A stretch of DNA of 64,000 bases from positions 1 to 64,000 of the forward strand of contig VWPU01014050.1 in the NCBI GenBank assembly GCA_013398955.1, in the 5' to 3' direction. The notes beneath the pieces were generated by a model. It saw only the letters and a program-made list of their open reading frames with translations, was not told the origin of the DNA and did not search any database. The stretch is from Callaeas wilsoni (Eukaryota; Chordata; Aves; Passeriformes; Callaeidae). Every line of letters starts with the position of its first letter. Position 1 is the first letter of the stretch. Below, piece after piece: positions 25,286-35,678 of the stretch. The position numbers and the translations under genes are program-made.

Positions 25286-28200
25286 CGAAGGTCATTTGAA
25301 GCCAGTAGATAATCTGGGTTCCTCCAAGCAGAAAAGATGTCATTTTATATACAGGAAGAAAATTATTAGAGAACGGGTGTCCAATTTTGAGAAAGACTGA
25401 GAATAACATTACATATGCTTGGATTTGGAAATATCTTCCTGTAATGTTCTGCCAGTACTTTTTTCATTGGTTGCTTGGTTGATTGGTTAAGGGTTTTTTG
25501 GGTTTTGTGGGGTTCCTTTTTCTTTAGTGTACTAAGAGTTAAAACCATTCCAGAGAAGTTACCTTCTCTGCTTTGGTGTGTTCATAAGCATGTACTATTT
25601 TATGTGTATGTGGGATACAAATTATACAGGAGTTTCAAAACTAAATTCTCTGATACCTGTAGAGAATAACATATGGGTATAATGAAGTCGTGGTCTGTTT
25701 TGAAAACTAACACCAAAATACAGAAATGTTCAAGTACAAAAGTTAGTCTTAGAGATTTACATGTCAGGCTCGATTTGCACATATTTATTGTATATCTAAC
25801 AATTTAGTGCAATTTTTCTTCAAGCAATTAGAAACACTAATATCTGCTGTAAAGATGCATATGGAAATTTAAGTAACCAACTGTCAGTGGTTAGCAGTCA
25901 ATCTATGTTCTTTGTTTTTTTCATTCTGCCCTCTCAGTAACACTGCAGTGAATGTTGATGCATGAGTCCCAGAACTGCTCCCTCTGACCCCACCAGTAAA
26001 ATTAAAAATATTAGGTGCTATTTGTCCTTCACTCATGTCCACAGTAACAAACATTATCATACATGTTCTGTATGTGCAGTCCTGCAATGCTAAGTCCCTA
26101 TGCTTCTGACTGAGCAGTGAAGCTATCCTCTCATTAGTATTTTAGGTATGCATTTCTGCCTTTTCTGCTTGGGCAGTAGGATAGGAAAGGGTTTGGTTGA
26201 ATAGTCTTTATAAGAGGAAGGAAAATGGCAAGAAATTTTGAAGAATGCTGTCTGTTCTGCATTGCTTCAGTGATGATGCATCTTTGGTTGGTTGGTTGGT
26301 TCGGTTTTTGTGGTTTTTTAGAAGGGACTGTTTCAGTATACTGAAGATACCCTAAGGACATAAACCAATCAGATCTTACCAGCTGTTTCGTATTCAGGCC
26401 ACACGTCCTACCAGGGATGAAACCTGCCCTCTCAGACTGGCCTTTGCTTCTGTGTGAACAAAGAAAAGGCAAAACAAATTGTCATAAAAGATAAAAATGA
26501 GCCAGCTGCCTTTCCAGGGAAAGTCGCCTCTTTCATTTACATTTTCTTACATGGTCCACTCTGTGCTCTGCAGGGCATCCTCACTCGCGTATAGGTACTG
26601 CCTATTAGTATGCTTAAACTTCATTGCAGTTCTGTGTGCAGAAAGCAGGGACTTTACCAGTGAGAGGCTGGAATTGAATGCAAATAGGTTATTTGTTTGG
26701 ATGCTCATATAACCTTTCAGTAAATTCATATGTGCAGATTAATCTCTGAAGCATTCAGTACCAAGATTTCATGCTAATCAGCATAAATTCCTGCATAGTA
26801 TTGCTTTGACTGCCTGTGCTTACAGTGTTTATCTGAAACTGGATCATCTGAAGGAATTTATGTCTTTCCCAAATATGAGCTGAAGGAACTCTCCTCAAAG
26901 TTGTAATGGTTGCTATCACTGCAGTGTTCTTGAGTTCTGAATCAATGGCATGGGAGCAGTTCAGTGGCCATCAAAAAGAGCATTTTTTACTCTCTGGGGG
27001 TGCAACAGGTCATAGCAGTGCTTGTGGTTCTGTGAAGAAGAATAATTATTGCTCTATTCCAAAAGAACATAGACATTTCCATGTGAAGTAAAGATGTACT
27101 GTATAGCAAAGTTCCCTTTATGCTGCAAATCTTATTCTTCCCATGTCTCATTCAGCAAAATTTTCGACTTTTAAGGTATGGTAACAGTATCATTGCAAAA
27201 TCTAAATTAAACCACTATAAGCTGATTTCTAAACCTGACCATGATATTCACCATCCGTGAATTCAGAGGTAAAATGTGTCCTCAGAAAAAAGATGTCACA
27301 CTGCAGTTTCTTCATGACATTAACCTCCAAGGATTCTAAGACATGGATGCATGAACTGGAATGAGGACAGTATAGTACGGACAGAGAAAAGAGGGAAGAA
27401 CTAGTGACTGTACAACATATTCTGAATTTACAGGAGTGGGCGAGATGCACTTAATCACAGTAAATTGTGGCAAAGCTGGCATTCACCTATATGTTGCATC
27501 TTTGTTGCTGAACACAGAAGATGCTGGCTTGTTCTGCATTTTAAAACAAGGCTTATTTTGGGCTGCTCTATCTTCTTTCTTGACTACAAGAGCCACAATG
27601 GCACTTTGGTCCTGGCTGACTGCCAGGTATCCAACAACTGTAATCAACCCAAAGCCAGGTTCTCTTTTTTCACATTTGTTCACCTGCCTTGAGGGAATTT
27701 CAAAGACACTGACCAGATGGGACATGTAACACTAGGAGGAGACCTTAATGTAAAACTGCAAAAGGATTTTTTTCAGCACAACCTATCTAAAGCAAGTTGA
27801 CAGATCCATCAGAAATGTCATTTTTGTCTAGGAGTTGACCTCTATAAGGTATGAAATACCCAAGCATGGCAAGATATTTCTTAGTTGAGAAGGAACTTAA
27901 ACAAATGTGCCTGTTTGTTATGGCTTTAGAAAGGAAATTTTCCTTGTGTCTTGCTACAGCCACCAAGTGATGAGTAGTAATAGATAAGGAGATATGCAGG
28001 GCTTACCCCTTTAAAACAAAGAGCACTGCTCTGTGGCATCAGAAGAAAAATAGAATGCACATTCCTAGCTTCTTGTTCCACACAGTTCCCATGCCCTCCT
28101 AGTGATTGTATGAAGGCACAAGACCTGCCACTGTGCTGCCACGAGGAATGCTTGGCTTTGCAGAGAAAAGCAATTTTCAGCAGACCCATGCCAGCAGATG

Positions 28201-28690
28201 CAATGCATCCGCCAGCTCTCCTGCTGTAAAGCGTGTGTTGGGTTGGGTGTGGATTGAAATGGAAGTCTGTTCGGGAAGCTTTCAGCTGGCAGCTAAGCCA
28301 GAGACCTCTTTATTTTCAGTCTGGGGCAATGCTGAGAATGCTGGGTCTTGAGACCAGAGAGGCAAAGCAGATCCCTCAGGCTTCAGTTCTTCCCCCAGCC
28401 CTCCCTTTTCCTGCTCTTTGTAAAAAGCACAAGGGAATACCCTGGAGACAATTTACGGTCCAGTCATCTATGCAACCTACAGGATTCAAACTAAATTTAG
28501 AGATAAATCAAGGGTAATCCAGTTGGTTTTTCACAGTTTATCCCTTCAAAGCTTGTCATTTCCTCAGTATATTTATTGCTCCTGAGCCTACTTCTGACAA
28601 TGGGTATCAATAAAGTGGACAGATTTATTATTTAAGTTTAAATCATATTTGATAGAATTTGGTGGTTAATATTTTGTTTTGTACTAACAG
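25286..28690. other. AT-rich stretch with two GGTTT-type low-complexity patches
   Basis: No gene is recognised. Patches rich in TTGGTT/GGTTTT lie at about 25465-25515 and 26285-26325. They are the reverse-strand counterpart of the CAAA/CCAAA patches at 31.4 and 48.4 kb. Frames of 80-112 codons at 26134-26472, 27436-27729 and 27926-28517 carry no motif. Confidence 0.5.
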
Positions 28691-28923
28691 TTCATCTAGA
28701 AACACTACTTTTTCCTAATTTTTCCTTACACTTTGAAAATCTCTGCATCGAGCATGAAGAAAATGAACCATCTGTGTGCCTGCACGAAATGCTGTCTCTG
28801 GCGGTTCCCCTGGCTGAAGTGCAGGTTCTCCATGGAGGAGACCCAGACAACTACAGAGTATTGATCACCCATGAACAGACTACAGTAACAAGTCCTAGGC
28901 ATAGCTCACCATTTTTTTTCTGA
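28691..28923 (+). other. Candidate exon, 76 open codons (unrecognised)
   Basis: A good acceptor (TTTTGTTTTGTACTAACAG, ending 28690, with a plausible branch-point CTAAC) opens a frame from 28693 to a TGA at 28921-28923. The frame stays open upstream to about 28643, so the exon border is not needed to keep it open. The central part is protein-like and acidic (ENLCIEHEENEPSVCLHEML, then GGDPDNY). I do not recognise the family. No strong GT donor lies before the stop, so it would have to be a terminal exon. Chance remains the leading alternative. Confidence 0.22.
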
Positions 28924-30738
28924 AGACCTTTTCAAACCTTTCTCTAATCACTGGGTAGAAAGCTGTAAATTAAAGCCGCCAGTTCAGGCTTTGGAAATGC
29001 TTAGCAGGCAGGGTGCAGCAGGAGAACATATAAGAGTTTAAATTATTGCATGCTGCAACCTTCCACATTTACATTCAAGTCATAATTTTTGGAAGTAAGC
29101 ATAAATAAGAATTAAATATCTGCTAAGTCTTTTTTCTTCTGTCCTTTGATTACAGTTCTATTTTATTTATGACTCCCAAAAGACAGCCAAATTTCTATTA
29201 TGTGACATTTCTTCTGTAAATTGTTAAAGAATCACAAAAATGAAATACTTCACAGCAGGTTTTTCCTCTATTGCTCCCTGCATGTGGTATTAGCTTGGTC
29301 CCTTTCCCAAACCACTCTTTAGTAAGTGATTTTTTTTTTCCGGTAGGGAAGCATCTTATTATAGTTTGTGTGTCTCATTCTGTGATTTTCTCTGAAGACA
29401 GGTGATTTAGCTGTACCAGGTATTTGATGCTTCTGCCACTTTCTATGTAGCAACAGTTTCATTGTTAGTACCTGAAATATATTAAAAGAAAATAAATATA
29501 TTATGAAAAACCACACCCAAACTTTGCATGAGTATATGGCAAGATGTCTATTGAATATTGTTGAAGGCTACATAGGATTTCATGTTATTGGTCAAAGCAG
29601 CATTTTCTTGCTCCCATTATACATCTGAAACTTTTTTCCAGACCTCTCAGCTCTGACAGAAATGTTCCTCTGAATTCCAGTCTCTTCATTTTTTGCCAGG
29701 TCATATTTATTTTTCCTTGTATCATCTCTCTCCTTAGATAGCCAGTCTCACTCACAAGGTATTTGTACCTAGCTGTGTTTACAGAAGAGTCTTTTGTAAC
29801 CTTGGCTTTTATTTTGGTAAACAGTTCTAAACATATAAGAAACGGTGCCATGGAGGGCATAAATCTGAGAGTATAACATCTAAAACTTTATAGGCCACTG
29901 TCTTATCCAGCCTTTATAATTATTTATTTAATTTCTCCCCAAACTGAGTGCCCCTTTAAATACTGCAAGCTTGACTACTAGTCCAGCCCATTTCTCTTAT
30001 TTCTATTATTTCGTTTCTTGCACTGGTAATGCTTGTTCTTGCAGCATGTTATGTAAGCTTCTTGCACCAGTATAAAAACATTTCAGTAATTTCTCTTCAG
30101 CCACACTCAAATTCTTCAGTGAACAATATCCATCTCTTTAGTTGGTGCTTTTATCTGCAAGACTTCCACTATTATCCTTGGTATTCTTCGTTTTCCTTAT
30201 CATCCTTCTGTCTCTTGTTCTTTTTCATCTCCTGTTCTGTGCTTTTATGCCTGAGGGTTTTTTTACTAAAACTAGGTTTGGAGAATACAATACTGCTTCA
30301 CATTGTTTTAAAGTTCCTATCAGTCGTGGTAGCATCTGTTCTAAAAAGACAGTGCCTTGGGGCCCAAGGACAGTCTGTCTGCCAAATAGGGGCACTTCTC
30401 TAGAAAGCAATTATGCAGTTGACTGCCCTCCTCATCGTGTTGTCCTTTCCTCTAAAAGATGTGATTTTGAGTATCTTTCTTTTTCATTCCTGGTCTTTTC
30501 CCAGGGGATCTTGTACTGTCATTTGACCTGGTGGGAAAGTTAGCACTAGTTCAGGATTATCTCCTTATTTTATCTGTGCTCCTACATCCCATCCGTGCTC
30601 CTGGTGGTCAGTGACTCTTACCTGGCACTTCTCAGGTGCTAGTCCAACTCTTTCTTCTGCTCAAGGAGACAGTCCCTGCTGATGACAGGTTAGCATTCCT
30701 GTTCCACCCTTGCAAAACTTGTCGCAGCCCAGAGACCA
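28924..30738. other. AT-rich stretch without a recognised gene
   Basis: Nothing nameable. Frames of 91-133 codons at 29585-29860 and 30029-30543 are Phe/Leu/Ser-rich, as expected from T-rich sequence. Confidence 0.5.
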
Positions 30739-30966
30739 ATGCTCTTCACTGCCACAGCGTTAAACCCCTTGGCCACCGTTGTTGTCCTGCATTTCCCGGG
30801 TGCAACGAAGGGTTTCTCCCTGCCCCCTTCTCTTTTCCCGAGAGGCCGGAGCTCAGGAGTGCAGGCACCAAGCAGTCCGCAGGGCAGGGCACAGCGCGGT
30901 TCCCGCAGAGCAGGGCTGCCTGCCCGGGGGCGTGAGCCGAGTACATCTCGGACCTTTCCTGCAAAG
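30739..30966 (+). promoter_or_regulatory. Small CpG-rich patch, possible promoter and first exon
   Basis: Roughly a dozen CpGs fall within 190 bp (about 30775-30960) in a window where CpG is otherwise rare. Several frames are open across it on both strands. On the plus strand an ATG at 30739 opens 76 codons that run in phase 0 into a donor-like CAAAG|GTAAAA at 30966/30967. This is the composition expected of a small avian CpG island at a promoter. It could equally be an unmethylated relic or a GC-rich insertion. No TATA box or other core promoter element was identified. Confidence 0.3.
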
Positions 30967-31380
30967 GTAAAATGAGCACAGCAATATCTATACAAGAAGA
31001 TTGTGTGTGTCACCCTCAGAACAAACCTCAGATTTGCAGCATAGCAACTAGGCTGACCTGGGGTTTATTTTAGAGAATTCTTTACAAGAAGTCTCTGCTT
31101 AAAACCTTACTCACTCTTCTGATAGCAATGACTCTGGTGAATATCTGAGTAGAAGTGTCTAACTTTTTAGAATTCTGTCTAGTTAATTCATTCAGCCAAG
31201 TATAGTGACTCAATGACCAGCTTTAGAAATGTTTTGTTTTTTAATAGGTCATGCAGAAATTTTATTTCTATTATTTGCATGTTTATTGTTCCAGTATTCT
31301 TTTGAGAAGCAACTTACTCAATAAGTAGAGAGAAATTATTCTTAGGCAATATTGCAAAACCCAAATAAAAAGTAACTTTT
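30967..31380. other. No recognised feature
   Basis: AT-rich sequence between the CpG patch and a CAAA-rich tract. Nothing is nameable. Confidence 0.5.
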
Positions 31381-31483
31381 TTTTAATCCTGAAAATACAA
31401 AACCAAAACCAATCAACCAAATAAACAAACAAAAAACCCCCAAACAACCACTACCAACAACAACACCAAACAAAAACCCACTA
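31381..31483 (+). repeat. A/C-rich low-complexity tract (CAAA/CCAAA type)
   Basis: An irregular run of AACCAAAACCAA, AAACAAACAAA, AACAACAACACC and similar words lacks G over about 85 bp. It is a degenerate simple repeat. A related tract lies at 48.4 kb. Confidence 0.8.
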
Positions 31484-33649
31484 GAAAGGAATTTTATAAA
31501 GCCTCTATTTTACTATTTCCTACTTCCTGCCTGTTTCTGACATAATTTTGTTCTGACTTGTTGTAACAACTGTGTTATAACAAACTATTAAAAACCAAGA
31601 TGATGTTAACTTTTGCATAGGCTTATTTTGAAGATCTGGCAAGGCTGCAATGTAAAAAGGCAAATTGCTGCTTGAGCTTCTGGATGCATTTATTAATTCC
31701 TCTTTCTTTTGTGGTAAATCTTGTATATAGTGTTACATAAAAAACATTATTTAGTAATAGACACGTATCTAGACAATACATTTTGTTAAGCAGTGCTGTC
31801 CTCAGCATATGGCATTGACAGGAGATGGCAGAGAAGGTAAGTTGCCCTCTAACACCTTATTGTCCTTATTGTGAGTCCATTATCCTAAATGCTAGAAAAG
31901 TCCAAACTGAGACCTCTTTGCCATCTGGCCGTCTTTCAATGTTTTTTCCTGCAACACCTATCTCCATTCTATTTACAGACTGAAGGGCATGTATGGAGCT
32001 GGCTCATGACTCCACAAACCTTTCTTGTATCTGTGGAAATAGCAGCCTCTGATCATAGACTCTGTGTAATTGCAACAGAAGTAATCCTAGCAATACATTT
32101 AATAAATATTTGCAAATAAAAGTGAAATTGAGACAGATCCCTTCAATCTAGGGTACTTGCTGTTCACATATTCAGAAAAATACCTGCAGGAGAGAATAAT
32201 TCAAACATGAGACCAAACAGTAAAGGCAAAAAATATCCTAGTGATTAGACACAGATCAACCTAAGCTGCACACAATGGAGTAATTTCTACTTTTTTTCCA
32301 TTAGTAGTATGTTATCAATAAACCCACAAATAAAAGTATATCAGATTGTCATCAGCCTTTTCTTAACTCACTTGGAAAATATTCATCATCTAAATCTGTT
32401 TCTCACTCAAGCCCAGCTCTGGAAGTGATTCAAAAAGATTAAACAGAGTTCTCCCAGCTCAGGCTTTATCGTAGCAGACTGGCAGTGGCACTCCCTGTTC
32501 TTCCTGTCTCTTGCTCTTAAATGTTTTCATAAATTAATTTACTGTTATAAGTTCTCATTAGCCCTGCCAATTTGGGGAAATGCTTTGCTTCTATTAAGGT
32601 GGAGGCTGTACACATGTTCTATTTGGGGGCTGGTGTAACAGCTTTTCATAACGATTGTGTCAGCGGAGGGAAAAGAGCATTAAAATTCCTCTTTTCTTAG
32701 ACAAGAGATTTCCTCAAGATTTCTTCAGTGTGCTGTTTGCAAAAAATGGCTCTAACGCAGCTGTAGCATCAGCCAAGCATTGTCTTGTTACAACGGATAC
32801 TCTTTGTCTAGATATTTTGTGCTTCTCTCTTGGACCAGTCTAAACCCACATCATACAAATTCCAGCCAGTCTTCCAAGTGTCAAAAGTCTACAGGTTCTC
32901 TCTGCGTTTGCCTTCTTGTGTGCAATAATTTGTTCAGCACTGAACTGCTGCACAAAACTGCTGCATATTGTCTGCATAAAATATTCCTTTGCCTGTGCAG
33001 AATACAATGTGTTAGGGTCAAAAACTAGCACCTTCAAATTATTAATATTATGTTGCTTTCAACCACTTCCTATCTTCTCCTTAGAAAAATAATTTTTGAA
33101 CAATATTACTCTAGTGAGTTTTATTATTCTCAGCATCTGTTTTCTGTAAACTTCCCAGTATTACTACATGATATTGTCCTCTGACAAAATCTTAATTTTT
33201 TCTCTCACTTGTAAGGTAAGCTGATAATTCAAAGCTGCACTTTTCCTTTACTGAGCTTTTTTCTGTTTATTTTTTTAAAAATTAAATTCATATGCAAGAC
33301 TCAGAAATTAACTCTGTTTCTTAAATGGAAGGAAGTCATAACACAAAACCCTGATTTGCAAATTAAAGTTTTCTTATTTTATTGGACAAGTGGGTCATTA
33401 AATACAAAAAAGAGAAAGGAAATTTCATATCTTCAAAGGAATATTCTAAACAAGGACTTCAGAAAATCAGCTGAGGGTTATGAATTCTATTGGGCAAACA
33501 CAGGGATTTTCAAAGTAGTTTTTTAATGGCATATGAGATATTTTTAACAATAATTGGACTCAGATAACAAGATAAATTATTATTTTACTCCTTTTTAGTG
33601 TTTAACACTTAGGCAATGGTTTATGTCAGAGGATCTTTGCTTTACTCAC
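31484..33649. other. AT-rich stretch without a recognised gene
   Basis: No repeats, RNAs or coding signals are recognisable over about 2.1 kb. Short frames lie on both strands. Confidence 0.55.
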
Positions 33650-33895
33650 CACAGAGAGCACTTAATTCTGGATAAACATCCAATCCTTGTAAACAGGAAA
33701 ATTCAAGCTTTGGATGGGGGCTCAAAACACCTTGCTTCTGGTCCCGGTATAGGCACTGGCCAATTTTCCACACACTCTCCCACATCAGACGGTGAATAGC
33801 TGTGTTACAGAGGAGTGCGTAGGCTGGACCACTTTGGCACAGAAGTGACAGGCAGCTGGCGTAGCATGGATGGGAAGAGGGCACCACGATCCACT
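33650..33895 (-). other. Candidate exon, 246 bp (unrecognised, Cys-rich)
   Basis: On the minus strand a pyrimidine-rich acceptor (CTACCTTCCTTAGTCTCCAG) precedes 33895, and a near-ideal donor (TGTG|GTGAGTAAAG) follows 33650. One frame is open throughout and would be a symmetric phase-1/phase-1 exon of 82 codons. It is Cys-rich (at least seven Cys) with an aromatic stretch IHRLMWESVWKIGQCLYRDQ, the most protein-like part. I cannot name the family. A second frame is also open for much of the region. On the same strand, at about 34010-34085, another AG/GT-bounded open stretch lies close upstream, but the intron between them would be very short. Chance or a decayed retrocopy are the alternatives. 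Confidence 0.28.
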
Positions 33896-34360
33896 CTGGA
33901 GACTAAGGAAGGTAGGGGTAAGCCTGTATGTCCTGTGAATGGCAAATAAACAGATTGGAGAGCAAGCCAGCAGCATCCAGTGTTACCAGTTTGTAAAACG
34001 CAGAAGATGTCCTGTTCTTTCTCGTGGAGTTGGGGAGCTCTCGAATCCCCTCTTACTGCTTGGGCCTTTCCTAGCGAAGCAAACCTGTAATGAACATGAT
34101 GAACTAGCACTGGAAAATACTAAATGACTGAGATCCTTTGGGAAAGTCTCATCCTCATGATTCAATTCCCTGGGTATGTCCAATGCTAGTATAATCTCTC
34201 GACCTCAAAAATGTTTTTTCAGGACTTGTGCTCCAAGAAGCTTTTGTTTAAGTGGTTTCAGCTCGCCTTATGGACCAAATCAGGAATCCCACAAGGGAGT
34301 CTATGAGTAGAATGAGCTTCCACACAGAAAATGAAAGTCAATTATAAATTATTATAATCT
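33896..34360. other. GC-richer stretch with overlapping open frames
   Basis: On the minus strand about 34000-34090 holds an acceptor-like TTCATCATGTTCATTACAG and a later CTG|GTAACA. Two frames stay open between them. No motif is recognised and I do not call a gene. Confidence 0.35.
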
Positions 34361-34425
34361 TATATATTATATAGTGTAATATAGCATAGTATAGTGTAGT
34401 ATGATATAGTATAGTATAGTATATA
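34361..34425 (+). repeat. TATAG/TATAGTA simple repeat
   Basis: Starts as TATATTATATAG, then irregular repeats of ATAGT(A/G)T, ending ATAGTATAGTATAGTATATA. It is a degenerate pentanucleotide microsatellite. Confidence 0.85.
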
Positions 34426-35286
34426 TTTTGCAATTTAACAGTCATGAAAAATTGTGTACACTCTTCAGGGCCTAATTCGTCATTGCTCTGTACATATTTC
34501 ACTTATGAAATTTCACCAGAACTCTCAAAATGTAAAATGCTACCTGACTTTTTTGTACTGCACATAGGTAAAGACTGATCTATTGGAAATCAAGTGATTT
34601 TTATACTGTGTACACACATTTGAGATTTGACACCCAACTTCCCTTGCAGTCACACCTGGCAGCTGAAATATCTTGCTGCCAGCTGTGGGGAGTAAAATCA
34701 TTCCTTTTCCATTTTACACTGTTTTGTAATTTACACCTGACTTTTGTTTTGGCTGTCCTTCTCTTTCCCTTTTTCTTGTCTGGAAATCAAAAATGTTTTT
34801 TTAGTTATCAAACTCTCTTCCTGCTTTCATGTAATCTAAGAGCTTCCCCTCTAAGGTTTTAAACCATGCTCATAGCTCCTGACTTAAGCAGACAGTACCA
34901 GAGTTGAATCTGAAATCTGAAAAGCACAGCCCCTTCCCAGATATTTCTCCCTGTTGGGGAAATATCAAGAACATTTCATTTTTTCTCTCTGCTGAGCAGT
35001 GTGAATGCCTGAAGAGCAAATTGCTCCATCCCCAGTACCACGGTGAAGCTCTTATAAAGAGATACTATAATATCAGCCCATGAAGACAATGAGAAGGCTG
35101 GCATCCTCGGTGCTTTTAACACCCCTGCTCTGACATGAGGTGATGCACTAGCCTGCAAGCAGTTGGCTGCTGGGGGAAAATGTGCAGACGTCTCGAGAGA
35201 TTAGATATGCCCATCCGAGCCGCAAAGAAATGGAAACTAAATGTGATTGAAACATGTCAAAGTCCTCAGCTTCTGTCCCTTTTCAG
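34426..35286. other. No recognised feature
   Basis: AT-rich at first and rising in GC toward 35.2 kb. No motifs or repeats are recognised. Confidence 0.5.
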
Positions 35287-35589
35287 GAGACCTCGTCCTA
35301 TATGTGTGCACTAACATTCCAGCCAGCTGAGGACACAGGGATGGGACCAGAGGGAGCAGCCCCCAGCCCTCCTTCCCTCCCACCCCTGGCAGCACTGCCG
35401 ACCTGGAGCCCCGGCGGCATCGGCAGGGGCGCGAGGCAGTGCTGGGCCCACGGGGAGATAAGGGCTGATGGATGGCGAGGATGGCCTGGGGGGCGAGATA
35501 ACACTGGGACCGACCCAGCAAGTATGCAGTGGGAGGAGATGTTCCCCACTACCGCCACAGCCCTATCTCCCGCTGCTGTTTGGGAAGAG
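35287..35589 (+). other. Candidate exon, 303 bp, CpG-rich (unrecognised)
   Basis: A strong acceptor (CTTCTGTCCCTTTTCAG, ending 35286) and a strong donor (GGAAGAG|GTGAGGG at 35589/35590) enclose exactly 101 open codons in phase 0/0. The middle (about 35390-35520) is CpG-rich and encodes a Pro/Gly/Ala-rich stretch. The end reads MQWEEMFPTTATALSP. GC-rich sequence is often open by chance, and the minus strand is open here too. The evidence is the splice signals plus the phase, not homology. It could be an exon of a lineage-specific or non-coding transcript, or a GC-rich insertion. Confidence 0.28.
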
Positions 35590-35626
35590 GTGAGGGCCTG
35601 ACCCTGTGGTTTTTACTTTTTTACAG

Positions 35627-35678
35627 GAACGTTTCCACCCTCTTGAAGAGAAAATCTTACCTGGGGAAAAGTTGGAAA
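35627..35678 (+). other. Candidate small exon, 52 bp
   Basis: An excellent polypyrimidine acceptor (GGTTTTTACTTTTTTACAG, ending 35626) and a consensus donor (GGAAA|GTGAGTTC at 35678/35679) bound 17 open codons plus one base (ERFHPLEEKILPGEKLE). Only 37 bp separate it from the donor of the preceding candidate. That is too short for an intron, so the two could only be alternatives or one continuous exon. The frame of the preceding candidate ends in a TGA soon after its donor. Confidence 0.25.
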
